Assembly (NCBI GenBank): GCA_032622095.1
Contig: CP136064.1
Span: forward strand, 192,169,948 to 192,233,947
Direction of reading: 5' to 3'
DNA length: 64,000 nt
Source: Siphonodentalium dalli
Lineage: Eukaryota; Mollusca; Scaphopoda; Gadilida; Siphonodentaliidae
In this document: piece by piece, positions 1-11,164 of the stretch
How the letters are laid out: each line of letters opens with the position of its first letter
Position numbering within the stretch: the stretch's first letter is position 1
Translations under genes and position numbers: made by a program
The notes under the pieces: generated by a model
Databases searched by the model: none
Told to the model about the DNA's origin: nothing
The model's input: only the letters and a program-made list of their open reading frames with translations

Positions 1-242
1 ATTTCTGGAATAGAGGAGGGCGATCCCCGTGGACGTTCGTTGTGCATGCGTTGGGGGACATGACCATTCTGGATTACGAATGTCGATTTGTGCGTGGTAT
101 GAAGCATATATTATAAAATGTCCATTCGGAGAAATAGAAAATTCGAGGTATAGAACAAAGGAGCTGGGTTTATGTTTTGGTTGGGGTCTGTTATTATATT
201 CATGTAGGTTCAGCTGTTGATCGAACCGGGTGGTGAAAATTT

Positions 243-835
243 ATGCAAAGAGCGCAAAAAAACATATACAATGACCGATGATACCAGGGGGGGGGGGGGT
301 CGGACAAAAATTTGCAGGCACGTATGCTGATTTTTGACTTTCGACCCTTGTTGTGACCCACCCACCCCCGCGTCCAAATTTTTTTCCGTTTTCGGCAGTT
401 TTTTTCGACCATTTTTGAACACCCACCCCATTTTAACCTTAAAACAGATATTTCCGAATTTATGTGCACACTATTAGTCATGGATGTTAACATTGACATG
501 CAAATAGGAACAAGTCATTTTGGGGTCATTCGGTCAAAAAAAACATGGCTGCCAGCAGCCATCTTGGATTTCAAAATTCAATCCATTAGCATGGGCGACA
601 GGCTATACTGTTTGTCTGATCATCATGAAATTTGTCATTTATGTTAATAGTGACATATAGATGTGTTTTAAGCCAAACTCATTGCAAAAACAGTCAAAAA
701 GACTTGCAGGAAAAATATTTTTGAGTTGCGGAAAAAAAAAATTGTTGGTCCTATCGACCAAACACCCACCCACCCCGGCATACGTGCCCGGAAAAAACTG
801 TTTTCCACCCCCCCCCCCCCTGATGATACCAGAAT
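243..835. mobile_element. G/C-tract TIR element, copy 1
   Basis: Ends are inverted: TGATACCAGGGGGGG... near 275 and ...CCCCCCCTGATGATACC ending near 830, each followed inward by a CACGTATGC-type block and a CCCACCC tract. The middle carries a CAGCCATCTTGGAT block. An inverted copy of the interior lies at 13755-14175. No coding capacity. Confidence 0.6.
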
Positions 836-1010
836 TACCTCAAACATTACTGAAACCACAGCTAGTCCATGATCTTTGTCCGCCGCGACAACAAGGCTGC
901 TGTATTTAGAGCTGTAGTGGACAACGTGCATCTGAATTGTATAACGAAGACATCAATTAATATTAGCTGTCGATATGAAACGACATCATTTTATGTTCTT
1001 TCTATTTTAA

Positions 1011-1234
1011 CCCTTTCATGGCGGGAGCTGCGCTGGTGAAGCATAGATATCCTGTGATGGTGCATTCTCTTATATATGCGAGTCTCCCATAGGGAGCCTC
1101 ACATATATACGAGAATGCACTGGCTTACACGTTCAATGTAAATATTGTTAGGCCAATGTATTCTCTTATATATGCGAGGCTCCCTGTGGCACAGGGTTTT
1201 CGCAAAATTTCAGGAAGCTACAGTCATGGAAGGG
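1011..1234. mobile_element. piggyBac-like MITE with TTAA duplication
   Basis: CCCTTTCATGGCGGGAGCT at the left and its inverted counterpart ending ATGGAAGGG at the right, directly flanked by TTAA (1007-1010 and 1235-1238). The interior holds hairpins of CATTCTCTTATATATGCGAG. CCC termini with TTAA targets are the piggyBac pattern. Related copies at 38309-38751 and 61773-62026. Confidence 0.75.
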
Positions 1235-1534
1235 TTAAAAGTTAACTCTTGTTATGTGAAAATTGAAGAAGAACCATTTTCGTTGCAATTAATTTTTCTG
1301 TCTAGATCGTATATCTACTCTGGGTAGTTTCGTCGGTATCGACCAGTTTTGCTGACAGATGTCTATTGCTTTCGGTAGGTTGGGTTAGAGGTTTGAATAA
1401 TCCTCTTAATGATTACTTATAGGCCTTTCCTAGTTGGTTTGATTAGGTCCGGTTTTCTTTTTTCTCTTAGATCTTTTGATTATCAGAAATTTTGATTATG
1501 AGGTACAAACATTAATAAACATAACAAGAAGTAG

Positions 1535-1684
1535 AAACACCGTTGACTATTGTTGACTGTGGTTACGGCTGTAGCATTATTTTTGGGTAATTAATAGATT
1601 CTTATAACTGAAGCGGCATTTCAAGAAATGGTTTTGTTGATGGAATCTGATGATATGATGGACATCGAATCGGATTATGTACCT
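1535..1684 (-). mobile_element. truncated TTAA/AGGTACTCAA-family element
   Basis: Right-end fragment ending GATTATGTACCT followed by TTAA (1685-1688). Shares the GTTGACTGTGGTTA, ATTTTTGGGTAATTAAT and TTGATGGAATCTGATGA blocks with the copies near 45 kb. Confidence 0.55.
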
Positions 1685-1774
1685 TTAAGATAACGAGCAC
1701 ATTTTTATCCGAACTTCTATATCCTAGAAGTGCTCTAACCTGTAATTGCATGGGGCTAATTTGGCAAGTGCGAC

Positions 1775-2195
1775 CATTTTTATACGCCCGTTTGAAAAAA
1801 AACGGTCGTATTATGTAAATGGGTTGTCCGTCCGTCGTCCGTCCGCTTTTGGTTTCCGGATGATAACTTTAGATTGAATCGAGTGAACTGAACCAAATTT
1901 GGTATGATGGTTTACCACACCAAAATACTGATCAAGTTTCTAATATAGGTTTCGTCCGCATGATTTTGACTGAGTTATGCCCCTTTTTCGACTTTGATTT
2001 TACCTGATATGCGATTTCCAAATGATAACTTTAGATTGAATCGAGTGAACTGAACCAAATTTGGTATACAGATCAAGTTCAAATATGGGTTATGTCTACA
2101 TGTCAAACGTTTCAATCAAATGAATTAAACCTTGCCCACTCTACTCCAGACACGGGCGTATTATGCCACGCCCCGACGGCGTGCTCTTGTTTTTT
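1775..2195. repeat. dispersed repeat, GGGCGTATTATGCC family
   Basis: Bounded by ATACGCCCGTTTGAAAA and CGGGCGTATTATGCCACG. Contains a twice repeated TTTAGATTGAATCGAGTGAA block. Related copies at 24520-25310, 44005-44345 and 56245-56510. Confidence 0.55.
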
Positions 2196-2329
2196 AATAT
2201 AGTGCGGGTTCCGGCGTGAAATGGATTTTGTCTTACGTGGAATAACAGTGTTCTACGGAGTATTTCCGGATGGGGTGCTGGCTTCAGTTTGGGTTAAGAT
2301 AAAAGATATAGAGAACACCTACAGTTTTT

Positions 2330-2700
2330 GCTTAAATACTGAAATATTTCATGAGTATCTGGAAAGAATATCGAATTTTCACGAGCAGCTGCAAACCGTG
2401 ATTGAAAATTCTATATTTCTTCCCAGACACGAATGAGATGTTTCAGGTTTAAAAAAAAAGTGAATAGGTATTCTCTTTATTATATACGCCTAATTAATGC
2501 TCTAATTGCTAAATTGTGCAGCATTTTCACTTTTAATAGTACACACATTGAACAATACTCGGAAAGAAACAACTGCATGGTTGACAAATTTATGACACAG
2601 ATCAGCTGATAGGAAAACCGCCGGCAAGCTACAGTGAAATAACGAAATCTACAGTGAAATAACGAAATCGTATTTCACTGTGGTTTCTAAGAAATACATA
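2330..2700. repeat. dispersed repeat shared with 10005-10180
   Basis: ACTGAAATATTTCATGAGT, TTTTCACGAG and CTACAGTGAAATAACGAAA blocks recur in the same order at about 10015-10175. No element ends seen. The short plus ORF here (2221-2436) has no recognisable product. An AT microsatellite follows at about 2742-2762. Confidence 0.45.
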
Positions 2701-2767
2701 CGACGATCTAAGTTTCGCTAATTGTCTGCTATTCTAAATGCATGTATATATATATATATATACTCAC

Positions 2768-2925
2768 CTCGAGTGGGAACGCTTGTCCGTTGATTGTATG
2801 TTCAGATCCATGTGTGTCGTCTTGACCCCAGTGAAAATGAAACTGACTGGCGTAATATGGCGTTGACGAGGGAAGCCACCCACCAGAGATGCTAGCCAGA
2901 GCCGGACTTGGTATTTCAAGTTTCA
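2768..2925 (-). CDS. alpha-carbonic anhydrase, exon 4 (zinc-site exon)
   Basis: A 158-nt exon with acceptor TTGTAG (AG at 2927-2926) and donor GAG|GTGAGT (intron from 2767). It completes the Val codon begun in exon 3 and encodes VKLEIPS..., then QFHFHWGQDD and GSEHTINGQAFPLE. The two His of FHFHWG are zinc ligands (His94 and His96 in CA II), the Gln before them is the conserved Gln92, and Glu of GSEH matches Glu106. The exon ends in phase 0 just before the expected LHLVHWN segment that carries the third zinc His; this boundary is the one used in vertebrate CA genes. Exons for the second half of the enzyme were not found between 1 and 2767, so the gene continues off the left edge. The four exons joined give 142 codons without a stop. 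Confidence 0.93.
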
Positions 2926-3290
2926 CTACAAGACAAACAGGCCTCCGCAAATTAATTATATTTCACACTGTCAAACCGATAGCGATCTTTGGGGATGGTG
3001 AAATGACTCATCTAACTGATACATGCAAAACTCGTGTCCATGTATTCCTTCCCATAAATAAAGGTAAGTGATCGGTCATTTATAAGTTATTTCGTCCAGT
3101 AACCGAAATTTCACCGATATGCTTATGTAGACTTATGTAGAACACTGCACGGGAGGCACCGATAGCAATTTCGTTTCTGCGATGTCGTTATCGGCGTCGT
3201 CTGGAGTCATGTTACACCAGCACATTTCTTCCATTCATATTGCATTTTATTCCATGACTGCTATGGTTTGACAGACTATATCACCAATAC

Positions 3291-4326
3291 ATGAGGGTAT
3301 CACCCCCCCCCCCTCCCCCTGAATCCTGAATCCCGAATACCAGTTAATTTTGGGGGGTGAATCCTGAATACGAGTTAATTTTGGGGGGTGAATCCTGAAT
3401 ACATGTTAAGAAATAATACATAGAAGTTACATAGACACATTATGATGCCGGTCGCGTTATGAGGCCGTTATGATACCATTAATGATACTTTATGATCAGG
3501 GACGTGGCTAGAGGGTTTCCATTGGGGGTGTTCACCTTGGGAAATTCCAACTGCACCCCCCCCCCCTCCTTGAGTCAGAATCAGACCGAACACAAGTTTT
3601 GCATAATTCCATTTGCACCCCCCCCCCCCCTTGCACCTCAGTGTTTATGCCTAATATCCTATATCTTCATAAACCATGGTTCTATATTCCCGGTATGAGA
3701 AAATTAAGATATTTTAACCTGAAACATTGCATAAATCCTAACATCTAGTGGTCTAACTCCATACAAATGCACACGACTACGGGCAAGAAAACACGACACA
3801 CCGAGCTGACCATCGTTGTTCGGCCGGTGTGAGAAAAATTTGAAAATTGAACAAGAAAATCGCAAATCCTAGCATCCAGACTGGCCTCAACTAAAGCTTT
3901 CCTATAGTGTTGGAAATTTCAAACCTCATACTCCCCCTCAGGTTGGAAAATTCTCCAACTGATGACCACAAGTTTGACCAAATGTAGTAAAATATTGTTA
4001 AACTTATTAGCATTTGTGTATTGGCCCGGTGTGCGAAAATTTTGTAATCTGAACAAGAAAATCGCAAAATCTTAGCATCTAGACTGGCGTCAAGCATTTT
4101 TAACATGTTTATGATGGCATGGTGGTCGAATATGCCTAAGAAGCTATTCTACCCACCCATTCATACAGATAACTAGCACAAAATATTACTTTGCGCCATC
4201 AAAACCTGCGTCCAAGATGTTTTGCTTGAACCCGAATACCAGTTAATTCGGGGGTATGAATCCCGCGTACGGCTTCAAAACACCCTGAATCCCGCGTACC
4301 GAAAAGGGGGGGGATGATACCCTCAT
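3291..4326. mobile_element. G/C-tract TIR element, 1.04 kb
   Basis: Terminal inverted repeats ATGAGGGTATCA followed by a C-tract, with CCTGAATCCCGAATACC blocks inside each end. A 65-bp direct duplication lies within (about 3821-3885 and 4025-4095, AACAAGAAAATCGCAAA core). Noncoding. Sits in carbonic anhydrase intron 3. Confidence 0.65.
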
Positions 4327-4960
4327 ACATGTTAGCAAGTATTCTCAGTTTATTTGTTAATAAATACCAGCATTTCCCTGAAATTGTAAGTGTTGTGTCA
4401 TCGGTTTTGGTAATATGACTAGCATAAAACATTACATAGCCAGTTCATGTTTACAATGTATGTGTACATTGAAGTGACTCTCATTTTCGTCTGTTCTGTT
4501 TGGTTAACTTGAGATTTTTACTGTTCGAAAAAAAGACAAATAACATATCTTTTAACATGCCATTTTTTATTTTTCCCTTTTGAGAATTGCATTTTGACAA
4601 ACAAATGTGTTATTTTGGAATTAAAATTTGCACACTAGCTGAAAATGGGGGTATACACGGGTGAGTACTTTTTAGATTGCATAATCAATCATTAAAGCAA
4701 TGAAGGTGATGTTTTTGGCCCATGCATGGGCATTGGGACGAGCTAAAACTTCTCGAAGTAACTGCATGGGATGGTCAAAATTATTTCATGACAAGAGTTC
4801 GTGATTTATTTTAATTGTATGCGAAAATACATCATATAGAATTCATATGTAGTGGAATATAGGCCTACAGACTACAGTAAATGTGACCAGCCCGACTCTA
4901 TACAGTTTATATAATGACATGCTATAGCTATTTAAATATATTCTTGTAAGCTCCACGCAC

Positions 4961-5134
4961 CCGTGTGTCCATCGTTGAGAAGTTTCAAATCCATATCAGC
5001 TATGGATGAATACGAAAGAACAAGAGACGGTAGGACTGTACCACCATATCCGCCGTATCCACCACGTGTTGCAGCTATGTCGACGGGAGATTGCTGCTGC
5101 CCATCATGACAGAGCCCACTCCACTCACTCGGCC
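4961..5134 (-). CDS. alpha-carbonic anhydrase, exon 3
   Basis: A 174-nt exon, acceptor CCACAG ending at 5135 and donor GTGCGT starting at 4960, phase 1 to phase 1. It encodes GPSEWSGLCHDG, then QQQSPVDI, the hallmark (Q)QSP(I/V)(D/N)I block of alpha-carbonic anhydrases, and ends with LKLLNDGHT. The His of NDGH matches the proton-shuttle position (His64 of human CA II). The Cys in GLCHDG is at the place of the first disulfide Cys in extracellular isoforms, agreeing with the signal peptide. A Gly/Tyr-rich insert (RGGYGGYGGT) lies where most family members have a short linker. No frame break is seen. Confidence 0.9.
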
Positions 5135-5457
5135 CTGTGGTGATAGATGTATATATGTGATTGTTAAATACGCCTTGTCACTGAGTCGCGGTCATATTTG
5201 ATCCGTGCAGCCCCGTTCCGTTTTTTTCAATGCTACAGGTCAAAGTTCTTGAGTACTTAGCATTCCATATATGGAATTCATGAATATTCAAAAGCCCCAT
5301 ATATGGAATGCTGCTCGATATAGTTATGTCTTCGCATGTAATTGTATAGCTGTGGTACAGATGCATTATATAGACGTATTTATATTCGGTTTCTGGCACA
5401 TTGTAGCTTTCTATACCGAAATGCCTGGCAAATTGCCGAGTGTATGAACGTACCCTT

Positions 5458-5628
5458 ATTACATGACTAGCAATGTTTGTTGACAAATCGCTGTAACAAT
5501 ATTGTTTATATAGCCTAAATAACAATAGTTTCTTCACGCGAAATTTGGTTATTGGAGAGTTATCAATAATGAATATAAGAACAAAATTTATCGAGTTCTC
5601 CATGTGCTTTGGTGTGGTGATGTTTTAA
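5458..5628 (+). pseudogene. diverged copy of the 61.3-kb segment, interrupted
   Basis: Matches 61310-61470 over the leader (GTTGACAAATC, GTAACA, GTTTATATA) and the start MNIRTKFIEFSMCFGVVM (ATG at 5569), then stops at TAA within the TTAA target of the element at 5629-6152. Homology resumes after that element at 6153. Lies in carbonic anhydrase intron 2 on the opposite strand. Confidence 0.45.
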
Positions 5629-6152
5629 AGATACGGGTGGCGTTGGCGGTGGGTATGCTGTTGAAATATTCAGCTCCGTCAAAAACAGCCATAAACAGAC
5701 AGAATAGTAAAATATAGACATACCTTGTTCTTATACCAATTAGAAATATGCATAAACAGTATGTTATTGTCAAATGTTTTTCCTTTGTTATGTAAACAAA
5801 AGCAAAAAACGTTACAAAACTTGGCTTTTGTTTAGATCCGGATATGGTAAACATATAAGAGCGTTATTTGTTACTGTTTTCCTGATATGGAAATAATAAA
5901 GAGCGTTTATATCATTTGTGTGTGATTAACCAATAGAATTGCGCTGTGTTATGTAAACAGAAGCAAAACTTCTGTAACACGAGAAGGTTGTTGTTTACGT
6001 ACACCATCGTACGTCTTGGCGACAATATACTATTTACGCGCTGATTATGTTTGGCATATGAACGAAACTATATATATTTTAATATTCCTTCCGTTGATGG
6101 CGATTTGAAAAAATATGAATATTTCTGCAACGATCGAACGCCGCACATGCCT
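5629..6152. mobile_element. TTAA-flanked nonautonomous element, AGGYACG family, copy 1
   Basis: Ends AGATACGGGTGGCG and (inverted) AGGCATGTGCGGCG, flanked by TTAA on both sides (5625-5628, 6153-6156). Carries two AATAAAGAGCGTT-type motifs. About 500-bp homologue at 48917-49410. Splits the sequence related to 61.3-61.6 kb, which acts as an empty site. Confidence 0.75.
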
Positions 6153-6512
6153 TTAAAGACATTTATATTTTACTCAATGTGCGTGCCTTGGTCCATTTAA
6201 AGCAACTTGTCGACTTTATATAACTTACCAATGTCTTCAAAATTTGTTTCCACTCAATTCCGCAATCATGTATATATTATGTTAAAAGTGATACAATCAT
6301 TCACTATTTTGTTTTACCGTGTATGTCAGGAAAGGGCAAATTCGAAATGCTCTTTAATTTTGTGCGCGAAGGATAAAATCCTTGTTTTCTTTTGATGACT
6401 TAATTTCTAAGAATTGCAGATCCTTAGAAAATCGATAAATTACCCGGTTTGATCTGAATGTTGAAGAATACGTGAATCGCGTCAACTACTATATGATGCA
6501 ACATATACTCAC

Positions 6513-6536
6513 CATTACGGTCATGGTAACTCCAAG
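6513..6536 (-). CDS. alpha-carbonic anhydrase, exon 2 (24-nt microexon)
   Basis: A microexon of 24 nt flanked by TTTCAG acceptor (AG at 6538-6537) and GTGAGT donor (6512-6507). In phase 1 it completes a Pro codon from exon 1, encodes WSYHDRN and gives the first base of a Gly codon. Trp-x-Tyr followed by G-P-x-x-W is the conserved N-terminal signature of alpha-carbonic anhydrases, and joining to exon 3 yields WSYHDRNGPSEW. Both splice signals, both phases and the protein motif fit together, so the call is good despite the size. It lies too deep in repeats for an ordinary ORF search to find it. Confidence 0.8.
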
Positions 6537-6584
6537 CTGAAACGAATACAGGTTGATATAAATAAAATGAAAATTAAAATATAA

Positions 6585-6780
6585 GCTCGATATGGGCTTA
6601 TTTCATAATCAAACAAGTCCAATATGAACCTATGTGAATATTATTTAGGTCCACTGAACCAAATATACGCTCTTTGTGGTGTGTTTTCGTTGTGGCCCGC
6701 GCTATCCAAATTGGTTCATATTTGATCTAAATATTGAATTAGACTTATTTGTTTCTGGAATAAGCCCACATTGGACTCAT
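6585..6780. repeat. imperfect inverted repeat
   Basis: ATATGGGCTTATTTCATAAT... pairs with ...GGAATAAGCCCACATTGG around a loop near 6685. Likely a foldback MITE. No clear target duplication. Confidence 0.4.
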
Positions 6781-6799
6781 AGCCGTTAACCAGTATAGG

Positions 6800-8180
6800 A
6801 TCTTTTGTTCAATTTATTATCCCAATAATTAGTAGGAATCATGCGATGGTATTAACTGTTCGTCTGTTTGACTTCTGCTTATATGTGTTGGACATTCATC
6901 CAGATGAATAATTTACCATTCCAATGTATACTTATATATTAACTAGATGGGAGACGCCATGCAGTAAATGCATGGTGGTGATCTTAATGGCTGATATTAT
7001 AAAGATGCACTGTCCTATATGACATCACAAATCCACCATATGTACGTGTTATATACCAGAAAATAATTAAGAGCGGATCCATAATTCAAATGATAGGTTA
7101 GCTGGCCATTCCCAAAATATCAACTTTCAAAAGAGGCAGTTTTAACTCGGTTTAATTTTTATGTCAGCCCGGCAAAAACTACAATAATCATCTTTTATAA
7201 AGAGCGTGCATGCTTCCCTCAAAATCAAAATAGCAGATAATGATTAAAGAGCTTTAATTCGCAAGTATGAGCCTTCGCGATCGTTTTCTATGGGTGACGG
7301 TGTGGTTTTCGCAATGCACATAGATGCCATTCATATCAGTGTGTTATGCTTTGCAATGATGTTGATTTAAAGTATTTATCATTTGCGAACTGCAAGGTAA
7401 GCTGACAATTGGCTTTGAATTTTGTTTTTGTGGATCTTTAATGATTCTAAGTTAATTATTCGTTCAGCTCCTGAAAATGTTATACTTTACTTGTATTTAA
7501 ATTAGCGCAGTAATATTTTTCGCTCAATTTTGAGTTCGTGCACTTTAAATTCGCCCACCTGTCTACGCGAATTCAAAACTGACAGAAATATTGTCGTAAA
7601 AGTCGTGGATCTGATGACAGTTTCATTTATTTATCGTTTCTGAAGATTCATGTGTATATTACACCACCGCAGCGGATTTAATTTATGAATACCATAACTG
7701 CATCATCATTTTGTTGCAATGGTGGATGTTTATATGCTCCAAATAATTATTCTGATATTGAAATAGATATGGACTGCATGGCCATCAATGAATTGAACTC
7801 GAAAACAGAAAACTACAACCGAGAAGGCAATTGACTTAAGAAACATCAACACTTGGCTGCGGGTTGTGATGAAATAACTAAACGCAGACGGTATATGGTA
7901 ACGACGTCACACCAGAGTGGTGAATAGAGGGACGTGCTTTCAAGTATACATGCAATCTAGAATATGTATATTTCTTACAAGCATTTCAACATCGTCGATA
8001 ATACCATGATATGTACGTCGCTTGGCATTGGATAATGGTTATGATTTTTTTTATATTGTTTCACCGAATGTAAATTTATAGGCCTACGCGCATATAGGCA
8101 TAATTGTCAACTCAGTATACAACCTTTCTTGATGTGTGTAACTGATCAACATAACCGTCGATCTTGTTTTTCCTGTGGTT
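6800..8180. other. gene-free intronic stretch
   Basis: Within carbonic anhydrase intron 1 by my model. I see only short degenerate repeats: ACCATTCCAATGTATACTT (again near 57495) and a TTTTTCGCTCAATTTTGAG block at 7517 related to 8211. No exon could be supported. Confidence 0.5.
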
Positions 8181-8204
8181 AATTAGTTTAAACTCTGGAG
8201 TCGT

Positions 8205-8275
8205 ACTATTTTTCGCTCAGTTTTAAATTCGCGCACCGACGGCTGCGCGAAAAATAGTACTGCGCGAATTTTAAT
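8205..8275. repeat. short hairpin, ACTATTTTTCGC
   Basis: GTACTATTTTTCGCTCAG pairs with GCGCGAAAAATAGTAC across a loop holding a smaller CGCGCACCG...GGCTGCGCG stem. Probably part of a decayed repeat. Confidence 0.45.
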
Positions 8276-8389
8276 ACGAGTAAGGTAGGGGTTTTTTCAT
8301 ATTCTTGATGCTCCTAAAATTTCGTACATTATCGTAGTCGATCTCCTGGATACAACTGAACATATTGGGAATTTAGGCTGTAATATATA

Positions 8390-9859
8390 GGCCGGATTCG
8401 TCATCTCCGGTTTAAACCTCCGAGTTTAAACCTGGTTTAAACCTACATTGGCGGTCCAGCCAAACCGGGTCTATAAGGGGGCGATTTTGTCGTTCAGTTG
8501 CCAGCTAATTGACAACTCGATTCGGTGATATGAGCATGCAGACAAACTACCCTTGTACCAATCGGACCAAAAGACACGCCGATATAATGGTTATTGACAC
8601 GCCATAAATTATCGCGAACGCGTGCACACTCAATGGATTTATTCATTGAGAAACAAGTATCGCTTATGGGCCATTAATCCGATCTCATTCTGGGTTTAAA
8701 TCAATCGGACAAAGGGCATGTCTCTCAACACGAGTTTCACGCGCTGTTCATCACTTTGTTTGTGATAGATTTTCTGCAAGATGCTTTATCCGCAAAGACA
8801 AAATTTTGTGTATTTACATGTATATATTAAAGGAAATATATAGGAGCTGTCTATATCTGTATGTCCGTTTGTCTGTTCGCAACTGTTCTCCAATACACCT
8901 GGACCGATTTCAATCAGAGTAGATGTGGTGACTCGGATGGTATAACGGCGTTAGGATTTAAAAATATTGATTTAAAAATAAGTAAAAATACAAATTTAAA
9001 AAAATTGTGTTGTTAAATTGAGTAAGAAGTTGAATCTAACAAGAAACATTATTTAATATTTAAATTAATATTGTTTTATTAAATTTAATTAATTTTTGTT
9101 TTAATTAAAATGTTCAAAATGTGTGCAAAGGTGTCGCAGGGTCCTATCGCACAAAGGGCCTCAGGCCCCTCTGACACTGAATAAAGGCTCCATATAAGTG
9201 AGTCAATCCAGGACCAAGAGGTCAGTCAAGTAAATCAAAAAGTTCCCAGGTTTTGAACTGGTGGAATATTATGGGAATTTATGTCCATATCTTAGCAAAG
9301 CGCGCGTGCGAACGAATCAACTCTGACATGATAACACCAGTCAGCAGTCGCCACTTAGACACGCCCTCACTCGAGATTATTTACAGCTCCGATTGTTTGA
9401 CAATTCTAAACCGCGATGAAGAAAAGACGGATTCGTCATCTCAAGTTTAACCTCGGTAAAGCTGGTTTAGTTGGACCACCGAATTAGAAGGTTTCGTTGC
9501 CGGTTTAAGCTTATAAAACGCAAAAAAATATCGAAATTGACAAAAACTTATCCCCGCCCGCTTTATATGTGTGAGTGCTCGCTTATAAATTTACAATCAA
9601 AATATACTCTATGTCGTAATTATTGATTTTCGCAATCAATAAAATGAGGCGCATTCGGAAAGTACGATTAATTATCTCGACGATAGAGACACTACTGCTA
9701 AACCACTGGACTGGCTGGACCAGGTTTAAACCACAGATGACGAATGCGTCACTTAGACCTGCGGTATCGGGTTTGAACCACGGAGTTTTCTGACTCACGG
9801 CGGTTTAAACCTAGAGGTTCACGTAGACAAGGTTTAAACCTGAGATGACGAATCCGGCC
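8390..9859. mobile_element. TIR element GGCCGGATTCGTCATCTC, composite
   Basis: GGCCGGATTCGTCATCTC at the left and its exact complement at the right, flanked by ATATA on both sides (8385-8389, 9860-9864). Subterminal clusters of the palindrome GGTTTAAACC. An internal pair of the same ends (about 9426 and 9749) shows one copy nested in or next to another. No coding region. Confidence 0.72.
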
Positions 9860-9862
9860 ATA

Positions 9863-10006
9863 TAGTCTTAGTAATATATAGAGTCTTAGTAATATATAGA
9901 GTCTTAGTAATATATAGTCTTGAGTCTTAGTAATATATAGAGTCTTAGTAATATATATAGTCTTAGTAATATATAGAGTCTTAGTAATATATAGAGTCTT
10001 ACAGGT
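9863..10006. repeat. 18-bp tandem repeat GAGTCTTAGTAATATATA
   Basis: About eight units of 16-18 bp directly beside the end of the previous element, with small length variants (AGTCTTGAGTCTTAG, ATATATATAG). Confidence 0.9.
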
Positions 10007-10192
10007 TTTTTTTTAATACTGAAATATCCCAGGAGTGTCTCGAAAGACATATAGAATTTTCACGAGTGGCTGCAAGCCGCGAGTGAAAATTCGTCCATAC
10101 TCTCATTCTTTTTATTATATGGTCTGGTCGCCAGCAAGCTCTACAGTGGCATAACGAAAGCTACAGTGAAATATAAGTGGATATACATAAGC

Positions 10193-11124
10193 ACGCTGGT
10201 CATCCTATAATACCCGCTGCTGGCAAATATGAGTAAACCCCGTTGCGGGCACGAGTGAAGAGTACACAGATAGGTTTGTTTTTAGGGGAATTTTGTTATT
10301 AATTGTTTTTCTTCGGACACAACTCATGATACACGAGGTGCATGGTGAACCCAGCTTCAGCCAAATGTTAACAGTTCGACGAATAAAGCTCCATAAAGTG
10401 AAGAAATGTTCGATGAAGTGTGAGAATAAGCTTCCTTGTTTCAATTTGATGTGAGTTCAGCTCCAAGATGAGTGCGTGGTGATAAATTTTGACAACTTTG
10501 TCAACGTTCCATTTAGGAAACTAAATCTATACATTCATATTGCAATTTGCTGCATTTAAGTAGGAAAATATTGACAATTGCATGAGACACTCCACGGTGT
10601 TGGAGTAAACCCCATTGCGGGCATGATATTTTCCCGCGTCGGAGTTTACTCCTGCCCGCATTACGTTTTACTTTATCGGTGTATGGTATGTTTGGAAAGA
10701 TGTCTTATTCGAGTTACTGCATGGATAGGGATTTGCAGTTTTTAGTATCAAAACACGTCAAGGATATAGTGTCCCATATAGACTACTCAACGTTTTCAAA
10801 AACAAATTCTCGAGAAGTGTCTACAGTGAAAGTTTGCTGCATGAAACTTAAATTTACCTAGCCATTCCGAATGCGCTCGACTAAGATTGTGTTTCTCTCG
10901 AGAATTGATATCTCAATTTTCTCTAAACTCCTGTCACAGCATAAATAGATATTGCCTATCATATACGTCTTCAGTTGGTTAGTATAACTTATAAATTGAC
11001 CACTTTTAACTAATTAGACTAGCCCTGGTATGGACAAGTCTAACTGTTATGGCACGATGTGCGGTTTACTGACACCCGCACCGGGGATTACTGCCCGCAG
11101 CGGGGATTATAGGATGACCAGCGT
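10193..11124. mobile_element. TIR element ACGCTGGTCATCCTATAAT
   Basis: Inverted ends ACGCTGGTCATCCTATAAT, followed by CCCGCTGC; flanks CATAAGC and CATTAGC form a one-mismatch 7-bp target duplication. Several ACCCCGTTGCGGGCA-type GC hairpins inside. Noncoding. Confidence 0.7.
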
Positions 11125-11164
11125 CATTAGCGTGATAAGGCGATCTATGTTTTCGGTATATTCC

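Noticed and set aside
2221-2436. Plus ORF of 71 codons
   Set aside because: Its 3' half is a dispersed repeat present again at about 10015-10090 without an open frame; no family recognised.
2889-3071. Plus ORF of 60 codons over the carbonic anhydrase exon
   Set aside because: Antisense shadow of exon 4.
5178-5603. Minus ORF of 141 codons
   Set aside because: Its upstream half is antisense to the repeat shared with 61.3 kb; no signature, no splice logic with the carbonic anhydrase exons.
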